Shown one piece after another: positions 1 to 6,066 of a DNA stretch of 14,283 nt (within the stretch, counting starts at the first letter, position 1; each line of letters starts with the position of its first letter). The position numbers and the translations under genes were made by a program. This stretch comes from Actinomycetota bacterium (GTDB taxonomy: Bacteria > Actinomycetota > Thermoleophilia > Solirubrobacterales > 70-9). The DNA lies in the NCBI GenBank assembly GCA_018268695.1, contig JAFDWD010001064.1, positions 1-14,283 on the forward strand. Reading direction: 5' to 3'. The notes under the pieces were generated by a model that made no database searches, was not told the origin of the DNA, and was given only the letters and a program-made list of their open reading frames with translations.

Positions 1-52
1 CCCCCGGCGACCCCACCGCCCACCACCCATCAGCCCGAAAGGAGGGCCGGTC

Positions 53-1735
53 GTGAAACGCCAGGAGAACCAGAGGGACGATTTCGAGAGCCGCCTGCTC
101 GGGCACCTGCAGGCGATCGTCGCCGAGCGTGGCGACGAAGCGCTGCGGCGCGAGGCGGCGGCGCCGGCTCCGCGCCCGCCCGCCTGGCGCCGCCGCGGCC
201 CGCGCCTCGCCTTCGTCGGCGCGCTCGCGCTGGCGGCGGTCGCCGTCGTCCTCATCGTCAGCGCCGGGGGCAGCAAGAGCTCCACGGCCTTCGCGGTCGA
301 ACCGCGGCCGGGCGGCGGGGTGACGATCAAGATCTACAGCCTCGAAGACGCCTCGGGGGTGGAAGCGGCGCTGAAGGAAGCCGGGATCAACTCCCAGGTG
401 ACCTGGCTCGACGCCGGGATGGTCTGCAAGGAACCGCATTACAAGCGCTCGCGCCTCGATGGCCGTGGCTTCGGCGGCGGGACGATGTCGGGGCCCGGCG
501 CGGTGACGATCTCGGTCGGCCCCGAACCGCGCTCGCGCGTCGGCGAATACAAACGCGGCGAAATCTCGGACGCCGAATTCCAGGCCTCGCTGGGGGAACG
601 GGCCAACTTCAACCTTGACCCGAAGGCATTCCGCCCGGACCAGACCGTGATCATCTCCGGGGCGCCGGTCCCCTACGACGGGGACCCCGAAGGCGGGAGC
701 ATCACCAAGTACGACATCGCCGAAGGCACGGTCGAACCCTGCCGGCCCGTCCCGGCGCCGCCGGGAGTCGGCACGAATCCCTTCGCGCTCACCCAGGAGG
801 GCGGCCCGGGCTTCAAGCCCCAGGGCGATCCGTCCCTGCCGCCGGGCGCCGCCGTCGCCGCGCTGCGCCAGGCCGCGGCCGCCGCCGGGTCCTCCGGCAC
901 CGAGCTCCACGCGCCCGGCCCTGGCAAGTTCCTCTACGAGGGGGAGAAGGTGATCCAGCTGGAAGGCTGGCTGCCGAAGGGCGACGCGAAGGGATCGAAG
1001 GACCACCCTCGCTACTTCGTGCCGATCAACGACCCGAAGGCCCGCTACGCCCTGGTCCCGCGGACCAAGCAGATATGGACGCCCCCGAGCGGCAAAGAGC
1101 ACGTCGTCGAAACGCTGGGGAAGGTCAAGTTCCTCTCGGCCGCCGATCAGCGGGCCTGGGAAGAGGCGGGCTCACCGCCGCCCTGGACCTTCGACCCGAC
1201 CGAGCACCACGTCGCCCGCGACAGCTCCGGCCGTCTGCAAAAGCACTACCGGGTGTCATACCGCGGCCGTCACGAATTCACCTTCCTGGAGAGGCTCGCC
1301 GAACTGCCGACCGAACCCGAAGCCCTGCGCCTTAAGATCGAACATCGACCCGCCGCCGGCGCGCCGGTCGCCGCGTCGCCCGCCACCTCGGCCCGCGGCG
1401 GCGGGACGGTGGAAAGCCTGCTCGTGATCCTCGCCGAACCGCTCACGCCGCCGGCGGTCCGCGCCGCCGCCTTCGGCGCCCTGGCCGAAATCCCCGGCCT
1501 CGGCTTCGAACGGGGCGTCACCGACGGCGCCGGCCGCCGCGGCGACGCGATCGGTTGGACCCGCGACGAAGGCTTCGGCAACCGCTACATCTTCGACCCG
1601 AGGACCGGCGAGCTCCTCTCCGACGCTGAATTCATCTACGACGCCAAGGCGGCCGGCTACCCGACCGTCCCCGACCGGACCCCGTTCCGCGAAACCGTCC
1701 ACCTGAAGACCGCGATCGTCGGCATGGTGCCTTAG
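53..1735 (+). CDS. Membrane-anchored CU044_5270-like protein, function unknown
   Basis: This is a 560-residue protein with a GTG start. AAAGGAGGG lies six bases before the GTG and decides the start. Residues 1-50 are charged and probably cytoplasmic, ending in an Arg-rich stretch (RRRGPR). Residues about 51-71 form one hydrophobic segment, and the rest should be outside the membrane. The outer part has two Cys (about 125 and 230). The C-terminal part (about 400-530) resembles the actinobacterial CU044_5270 family: an LPTEPEAL-like motif, then PAVRAAAFGALAEIPG, then VTDGAGRRG and IFDPRTGELL. In other genomes such proteins often sit behind ECF sigma-factor genes, so an anti-sigma-like or surface role is possible, but any sigma gene would lie left of this window. 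GAA clearly outnumbers GAG for Glu, unlike most neighbours. The family call rests on motif memory only; the biochemical role is unknown. Confidence 0.75.
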   Translation: MKRQENQRDDFESRLLGHLQAIVAERGDEALRREAAAPAPRPPAWRRRGPRLAFVGALALAAVAVVLIVSAGGSKSSTAFAVEPRPGGGVTIKIYSLEDASGVEAALKEAGINSQVTWLDAGMVCKEPHYKRSRLDGRGFGGGTMSGPGAVTISVGPEPRSRVGEYKRGEISDAEFQASLGERANFNLDPKAFRPDQTVIISGAPVPYDGDPEGGSITKYDIAEGTVEPCRPVPAPPGVGTNPFALTQEGGPGFKPQGDPSLPPGAAVAALRQAAAAAGSSGTELHAPGPGKFLYEGEKVIQLEGWLPKGDAKGSKDHPRYFVPINDPKARYALVPRTKQIWTPPSGKEHVVETLGKVKFLSAADQRAWEEAGSPPPWTFDPTEHHVARDSSGRLQKHYRVSYRGRHEFTFLERLAELPTEPEALRLKIEHRPAAGAPVAASPATSARGGGTVESLLVILAEPLTPPAVRAAAFGALAEIPGLGFERGVTDGAGRRGDAIGWTRDEGFGNRYIFDPRTGELLSDAEFIYDAKAAGYPTVPDRTPFRETVHLKTAIVGMVP

Positions 1736-2823
1736 GGCGCCGCTCTTGCGACCGCGGCGCGCAGCTCGTCGGCGGCAACATAGGTGACGTTGCGTCCGCG
1801 GCCCCGCTGGACGACCAGGCCCGCATCCGCCAGTCGCCGGAAGTCGGCGCTCGCCGTTGCCGGTGAGACATCGGCCTCCGCGCCGTAGGCACCCCTGTTG
1901 GTGGCACCCGCAAGGCTCTGCTCAAGGGCGATCACCAAGCGGTCGGGCCAACCACGCTGGGCGATCTGTTCTTCCAGGACGCTCCATCGCCGCCCGGCTT
2001 GCTCGATCTGCGCAAGTCGTTCGCGCGCCTGCGCGACGTGGGCTTCGACGCAGAAGGACACCCAACCGGAAGCATCGCGTCCGGGCTGGTAGGTGCCGCC
2101 CTGGGTCTCGCGTAGCGCCGCGTAGTACTCACGGGTATGGGAGCCGAGGTACTCCTCGATCGAGAAGAACTCGGGCGAAGCGGCGCCCTCTCGAGCAAGC
2201 ACGAGGGACTGGATGATCCGCGAGATGCGCCCGTTTCCGTCCTCGAAGGGATGAACCGAGACCACGTTCAGGTGAGCCATCGCCGCTCTCACGACAAGGT
2301 CGACGTCGGGGTCGTGCTCACCTTCGACCAGCGACTCGACAACCTCGTCCATCAGCCCGACGACGTCCTCCGGGTCGGGACCCACGTACGCCGAGGTCCC
2401 GTCGGAGGCAGTCACGCGGATGGGGTCGGATCGCCAGAGCCCGGGGTCACTGGACCGCTGGAAGGAGCAGGCATCGAAATGAAGGTCGAGGATCACCCGA
2501 TCGGACCAGCGGAAGACCGGATCGATCGCCATCGTGCCGACGTGGTCCATCGCCCGTGCGTAGCAACTGACCGCGAGTCGGCTCTCGTCCCCTTCACCAG
2601 CCGGTTCGCGCCCGTTCGTCAGCGCCAGGGCTTCGGCCGGGGAAACCGAGAATCCCTCGATCGAAGTCGAGCCCTCGATCGAACTCGCACGAACCTCGCG
2701 TCGCAGGGTGCCCATCCAGCGGGCAGGCGTCCTCACCTGATCGCCCAGTGCCCCGCGTAGCTCGTCGAGTTCGTCGAGTTGCTTCCGCAAAGCTTTGGTG
2801 ATGTCGGGGTACGAGTAGATCAT
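1732..2823 (-). CDS. Fic family protein with N-terminal inhibitory motif and C-terminal winged helix
   Basis: This is a 363-residue Fic-domain protein, the family that usually transfers AMP from ATP to Ser/Thr/Tyr of target proteins. The catalytic loop is complete: HPFEDGNGR at residues 191-199, with H191 as the expected base. Residues 52-57 (STSIEG) fit the [S/T]xxxE[G/N] inhibitory motif, with E56 expected to block productive ATP binding. Its N-terminal position makes this a class II, self-inhibited Fic protein. Residues about 290-355 look like a winged helix (SPATASADFRRL, then LVVQRGRGRNVTYV), common in this subfamily and possibly DNA-binding. No small antitoxin gene is adjacent, as expected when the inhibitor is built in. 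The ATG has no Shine-Dalgarno sequence; a -10-like TAGAAT lies six bases upstream. The gene and especially its promoter look less GC-rich than the surroundings, which may indicate transfer. Target proteins cannot be inferred. Confidence 0.93.
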   Translation of the reverse strand: MIYSYPDITKALRKQLDELDELRGALGDQVRTPARWMGTLRREVRASSIEGSTSIEGFSVSPAEALALTNGREPAGEGDESRLAVSCYARAMDHVGTMAIDPVFRWSDRVILDLHFDACSFQRSSDPGLWRSDPIRVTASDGTSAYVGPDPEDVVGLMDEVVESLVEGEHDPDVDLVVRAAMAHLNVVSVHPFEDGNGRISRIIQSLVLAREGAASPEFFSIEEYLGSHTREYYAALRETQGGTYQPGRDASGWVSFCVEAHVAQARERLAQIEQAGRRWSVLEEQIAQRGWPDRLVIALEQSLAGATNRGAYGAEADVSPATASADFRRLADAGLVVQRGRGRNVTYVAADELRAAVARAAP

Positions 2824-2871
2824 CCGAACATTCTAGACGATTAAACGTCTAAACAACTAGACGCATAAACG
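2824..2871 (-). promoter_or_regulatory. Promoter and repeated operator-like sites of the Fic gene
   Basis: On the minus strand TAGAAT (2835-2830) precedes the ATG by six bases, which would place transcription start at or next to the ATG (leaderless). A TTGTTT (2856-2851) is a possible but closely spaced -35. The plus strand carries a direct repeat, CTAGACGnnTAAACG, at 2833-2847 and again at 2857-2871, exactly 24 bases apart and 13 of 15 identical. The half-site TAGACG/CGTCTA occurs at 2834, 2846 and 2858, alternating in orientation every 12 bases. The stretch 2824-2880 is about 42 percent GC. Binding of a regulator here, perhaps the Fic protein's own winged helix, is inference. Confidence 0.6.
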
Positions 2872-2893
2872 ACGGAGTCTGATCCCCGAGAAC

Positions 2894-3517
2894 TTACGAT
2901 GGCTGCTCCTCCGCGTCCGGGTCGATCTGCGCCGGGTAGCCGGCGCGCAGCACCGCCAGGGACGCGGGCGGGGTGATCGCGGTGGCGGATCCACGGCGCG
3001 GTCGGCGGCGCCGGGCGCCGTAGCCGGCGGGGCTCCAGGCGATGAGCTCGGTGCCCCGGGCCAGGTGGGGGACGTCGTCGACGAGGACGAAGGCCCCGTC
3101 GGGGAGCGCGGCCCAGTCGGCCCGATGGAAGCGGCGGCGGTGGGTGCCGCGGACGATTCGCTCGGCGTGGAGGCGCCGGTTCATCTCGCCCGCCGCGGGC
3201 GGAGCGCCGCCGAGCCCCTCGGCCCAGGCGGCTTTATAGGCCTGGTATTCGGCGTGGCGGCACTCGCCGCAGGGACGGTGGCCGGCGGCGAGGGCGACCG
3301 CCTCGTCGTGGAAGAAGAGCGGGGTCCAGCGGTTGGGGAGCCAGAGCTCCCGGTGCCGGCCGCGGAACTCGAGGGCGCAGGTGATCCAGAGGTTGCCGGC
3401 GTGGAATCGGACGATCTCCCGGCCCTCGTGGATGACGCCGCGGTTGCCGGTCCAGGCCCCACGCAGCGGCGTCGCGACGATCTCACCGGTGGGCGTGACG
3501 CGGTTGCGCTCGGGCAT
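2894..3517 (-). CDS. Conserved hypothetical protein with an HRPCGEC motif
   Basis: This is a 207-residue protein. I recognise it only as a type seen in other actinobacterial genomes, not as a characterised family. Visible features are H80-RPCGEC with C83 and C86, then a His/Arg-rich region with H117 (LHAERIVRGTHRRRFHR, about 116-131), then LPDGAF (138-143) and WSPAGYG (161-167). The CxxC together with nearby His residues could bind a metal, but no full set of ligands is evident. There is no signal peptide or membrane segment. The ATG at 3517 is preceded by GGCAGGA at a usable distance. The reading frame stays open upstream as far as 4261, but that part runs antisense-free through the methyltransferase gene in another frame and is not credible protein. 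It follows the methyltransferase on the same strand after 49 bases, so co-transcription is plausible. Confidence 0.75.
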   Translation of the reverse strand: MPERNRVTPTGEIVATPLRGAWTGNRGVIHEGREIVRFHAGNLWITCALEFRGRHRELWLPNRWTPLFFHDEAVALAAGHRPCGECRHAEYQAYKAAWAEGLGGAPPAAGEMNRRLHAERIVRGTHRRRFHRADWAALPDGAFVLVDDVPHLARGTELIAWSPAGYGARRRRPRRGSATAITPPASLAVLRAGYPAQIDPDAEEQPS

Positions 3518-3531
3518 CCCAGTAATCCTGC

Positions 3532-3570
3532 CTGAAGCATTGGTGTTGCCATACGACGCAAATGCTTCAG
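3532..3570 (-). repeat. Perfect 10-bp inverted repeat between methyltransferase and CxxC protein genes
   Basis: CTGAAGCATT (3532-3541) and AATGCTTCAG (3561-3570) are exact reverse complements separated by 19 bases. The right copy overlaps the methyltransferase stop codon. In transcript order the second arm ends just before the GGCAGGA ribosome site of the CxxC protein. There is no T-run after it. It could be an intercistronic RNA hairpin that limits read-through or modulates translation, or a DNA-level protein site; the sequence does not decide. Confidence 0.6.
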
Positions 3571-4247
3571 CCGGCGACTGCGTGGCCCCAGACGAGGGGC
3601 TTGACGATGGCGGGCATCCCGCGCCAGGTGGCGCGCTCGAGCTTCGCGATCCGCAACCGCGCCTCGATCGTCCCGAGCGTCTCCCGGTCGCACTGGCAGC
3701 CGTCGGCGAACGCGGCCCAGGGGCCGACCGAGCGGCGCTGCATCGTCTGCCGCCAGCCGGGCTCGGCGCGGACGTGCTCGAGGAAGAGCAGGCGCCCGTC
3801 GGGCCGCAGCACCCGCGCCACCTCGGCCACCGCCCGTTCCGGATCGGAGACCGTGCAGAGGACGAGGGTCGAGACGACGGTGTCGAAACTCGCGTCCTCG
3901 AAGGGCAGTTCCTCGGCGGGCGCCCGCTCCAGCCGCGTCGGGACCCCGGCCGGGCCGCGCCCGAGGTCGATGTGGCTGCTGATCCGCTCGCCGGGCTCGG
4001 TGAGGACGAGCGCGTCGAGGTCGGGCGGATAGTGGGGGAGGTTGAGGCCGGTGCCCGCACCGATCTCCAGCACCTCCCCGCGCGCCTCGGCCAGGAGGCC
4101 GCGCCGCCGGGCGGCCATGCCGCGCCTCTCGGCGAACCAGAGGAACGGGTTGTAGAGCGCCGCGCCGATGCGGCTGTCGATCGTTTCGACGGGCGGGTGA
4201 GGGGAGGTCGGGTGATGGGGTCTTTGGGGGGATTCGGTTCTCGGCAT
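3567..4247 (-). CDS. Class I SAM-dependent methyltransferase (UbiE/METTL7-like)
   Basis: This 226-residue enzyme should transfer a methyl group from S-adenosylmethionine; its substrate is not evident. Motif I is VLEIGAGTGLN (residues 59-69), the glycine-rich SAM loop. E84 at the end of the next strand is the likely ribose-binding acid. LPFEDASFDTVVS (114-126) and LRPDGRLLFLEHV (147-159) are the usual later Methyltransf_11 strands. The tail segment GCQCDRET (183-190) sits where METTL7-like proteins have a GCHxxR/DT-like motif, so lipid or thiol substrates are possible. The family is cytosolic here, since no membrane segment is seen. The ATG at 4247 has no strong ribosome site; residues 1-20 are Pro/His-rich and may not be conserved, but no later in-frame ATG precedes the family core. 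The gene diverges from the hydrolase-LuxR gene. Confidence 0.88.
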   Translation of the reverse strand: MPRTESPQRPHHPTSPHPPVETIDSRIGAALYNPFLWFAERRGMAARRRGLLAEARGEVLEIGAGTGLNLPHYPPDLDALVLTEPGERISSHIDLGRGPAGVPTRLERAPAEELPFEDASFDTVVSTLVLCTVSDPERAVAEVARVLRPDGRLLFLEHVRAEPGWRQTMQRRSVGPWAAFADGCQCDRETLGTIEARLRIAKLERATWRGMPAIVKPLVWGHAVAG

Positions 4248-4332
4248 GGTCGGTATTCCATCGCCGCGCGCTCTCCTCCGCTTCGCCTCTCCGGGCCATT
4301 TCGATGGCCGGATTCGGCTATCTGAGGTGCTC

Positions 4333-4344
4333 TACTCTTGCCGC
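4333..4344 (+). promoter_or_regulatory. -10-like hexamer immediately before the hydrolase-LuxR start
   Basis: TACTCT (4333-4338) fits the TAnnnT pattern and lies six bases before the GTG at 4345. No Shine-Dalgarno sequence lies at a usable distance. This is the same geometry as at the Fic and MFS genes and suggests a leaderless mRNA. I see no good -35 hexamer. Confidence 0.4.
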
Positions 4345-5433
4345 GTGGAAGAGCAGGCGATCCGCTTCACCGCCGACGCCGCGGGGCGTCGGATCGCCTG
4401 GGCGCGGACCGGCTCGGGGCCGCCGCTGGTCCTTTCCGGCTGGTGGACGAGCCACCTCGAGCTGAACTGGTTCGACCCGCGCATCCGCGCCTTCGTCGAG
4501 CGGCTCGGGCGCCACCGCACCGTGATCCGCTTCGATCCGCCCGGGACCGGCGCCTCCGCCGACGGCGAGCTGCCGGCCGGGGACGTCGACGACGAAGCGG
4601 CGGCGCTCGCGGCGGTGGTCGAGGCCGCCGCCGAGGGCCCGGTCGACCTCGCCGCAGGCTCCTCCGGCGCCCCGATCGGCATCGTCTACGCGATCGCCCA
4701 TCCGGAGCGGGTCCGCCGGCTCCTCATCTACGGCGGCTACGCGAGGGGGTCGCAGATCGCCGACGAGCGCTCCCGCCAGGCGATCGTCGCCCTGGTCCGC
4801 GAGCACTGGGGACTCGGCTCCCGCGCCCTCGCCGACATCTTCATCCCCGGCGCCAACGGCGCCGAACGCGAGGAGTTCGTCGAGTTCCAGCGCCGCTGCA
4901 TGGACGCCGAGCGCGCCGCCCGCTCGCTCGAAGCCGTCTACGCGATCGACATCGCCGACCGCCTCGGCGAGGCGCCGCCGGGGGCGGTCGTCATGCACCG
5001 CCGCGAAGACCGCGCGATCCCCTTCGCCCAGGGCCGCGCCCTCGCCGCCGGCCTTCCCGACGCGACCTTCGTCACCCTCGGCGGCGTCGACCACTTCCCC
5101 TGGCGCGGCGACTCCGACCAGTACTTCGCCGCCGTCTTCGACGCCCTCGGGGTCGAGGAGGAGCAGCCGCCGTCCCCGGAGCCCGGCGCGCCTCAGCGGG
5201 ACGACACCGCGAGCACCGCCGACCCGACGAGCGCGGACCCCGGCGACCTGACCAGGCGCGAGACCGAAGTGCTCGCCCTGGTCGCCGCCGGCCTCTCCGA
5301 CCGCGAGATCGCCGAGCGCCTCGTCCTCAGCCCCCACACCGTCCACCGCCACGTCGCCAACGTCCGCACCAAGCTGGGCCTGCCGACCCGCGCCGCCGCC
5401 GTCGCCGAGGCGGCGAAGCGAGGGTTGCTCTAG
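4345..5433 (+). CDS. Alpha/beta hydrolase fused to a LuxR-type HTH
   Basis: This is a 362-residue two-domain protein. Residues about 5-270 are an alpha/beta hydrolase fold with nucleophile elbow A104-G-S106-S-G108, probable acid D222 in HRREDRAIPF, and His H250 in GGVDHFPW, so the triad looks complete. Residues about 302-362 are a LuxR/GerE helix-turn-helix (LTRRETEVLALVAAGLSDREIAERL, split here as LTRRETEVLAL and SDREIAERL, then SPHTVHRHV). The linker (270-300) is acidic and Pro-rich. Fusions of this kind are known in actinobacteria; the hydrolase part may sense or process a small ligand and the HTH bind DNA, but this is inference. The GTG at 4345 is chosen because homology starts there and a -10-like hexamer lies six bases before it. 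An ATG at 4246 in frame would add 33 unlikely residues and run into the divergent methyltransferase start. Confidence 0.88.
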   Translation: MEEQAIRFTADAAGRRIAWARTGSGPPLVLSGWWTSHLELNWFDPRIRAFVERLGRHRTVIRFDPPGTGASADGELPAGDVDDEAAALAAVVEAAAEGPVDLAAGSSGAPIGIVYAIAHPERVRRLLIYGGYARGSQIADERSRQAIVALVREHWGLGSRALADIFIPGANGAEREEFVEFQRRCMDAERAARSLEAVYAIDIADRLGEAPPGAVVMHRREDRAIPFAQGRALAAGLPDATFVTLGGVDHFPWRGDSDQYFAAVFDALGVEEEQPPSPEPGAPQRDDTASTADPTSADPGDLTRRETEVLALVAAGLSDREIAERLVLSPHTVHRHVANVRTKLGLPTRAAAVAEAAKRGLL

Positions 5434-5481
5434 CTCCGTTCATCACCGGGGGCTGAGGACGGACCCTCGCCCTTCGGTTTT

Positions 5482-5498
5482 CCGCCACCGATTGGCGG
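5482..5498. terminator. Weak terminator-like hairpin after the hydrolase-LuxR gene
   Basis: CCGCCA (5482-5487) and TGGCGG (5493-5498) can form a six-pair stem with a five-base loop, 48 bases after the stop codon. It is followed by a pyrimidine-rich stretch (CGCCTCTCTT) rather than a proper T-run. It may stop transcription weakly before the next operon. The rest of 5434-5589 shows nothing further that I can name. Confidence 0.3.
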
Positions 5499-5589
5499 TG
5501 CGCCTCTCTTATCGCGACGAACCGTCTGCGTGACGCTCCTTCCGTCAACGAATCGGCCCTCCTCAAACCGATGTGAAAGGAGCAGGTAG

Positions 5590-6066
5590 ATGGGAACGAT
5601 GGCGAAGATGTTCAGCTCGGAGGTCGAGACGATGGTGTCGCAGGCCGAAGAGCAGTTGGGTGAGAAGGTGCTGGCGGCGGGCCGGTTCCGCCAGGGGAAG
5701 CGTCCCTCGATGGTCGCGATGGTGACCGGGACGGCGCTCTTCGAGGTGCTGCGGCCGCGCCGTTCGAAGACCGTGCCGCGGAGCTTCGTCCTGGCTCTGA
5801 CTCCGAGCCGTGTCGTCGCGTTTGCCTTCGTCGGCGTCAGCGACGATGACGACGGCACCAACTACCACGCCGTGCTGCGCCAGGGCGAGCGTGGGTCCTG
5901 GCCGCGGGAGTCGGTCGGGTTGAGCGATGGCGTCGGGCACGACGGCCTCGACCGGACGCTGACGATCGGCGGCGAGGAGATCCTGATCAGCCGGATAAGC
6001 AACGTCGACGATTCCGAGACCGACGCCTTCGAGGCGGCCCTCCGGGGAACCGCGGTGCCCGCCTGA
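5590..6066 (+). CDS. Hypothetical soluble protein, possible PH-like fold
   Basis: This is a 158-residue protein of unrecognised family. It starts with a short helix-rich part (residues 1-25, MVSQAEEQLGEK), followed by alternating beta-like segments such as VLAAGRFRQG, SFVLALTPSRVVAFAFVG and TLTIGGEEILISRI. It ends in an acidic helix (SETDAFEAALRG). The order of strands followed by a final helix recalls bacterial PH-like domains that read out membrane or protein ligands, but that is only a shape-level guess. There is no signal peptide or membrane segment. AAAGGAGCAGG before the ATG supports this start. The stop codon overlaps the next start by one base (TGATG at 6064-6068), so the two proteins are probably made together from one mRNA. 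Confidence 0.7.
   Translation: MGTMAKMFSSEVETMVSQAEEQLGEKVLAAGRFRQGKRPSMVAMVTGTALFEVLRPRRSKTVPRSFVLALTPSRVVAFAFVGVSDDDDGTNYHAVLRQGERGSWPRESVGLSDGVGHDGLDRTLTIGGEEILISRISNVDDSETDAFEAALRGTAVPA

Noticed and set aside
2894..4261. 455-codon frame that would fuse a long N-terminal part to the CxxC protein
   Set aside because: Its first half is a Ser/Arg/Pro-rich shadow of the methyltransferase in another frame; the CxxC protein has its own ATG and ribosome site at 3517.
4246..4344. Upstream ATG for the hydrolase-LuxR gene
   Set aside because: The added residues look like untranslated DNA, there is no ribosome site, and it would overlap the divergent methyltransferase start; the GTG at 4345 fits better.
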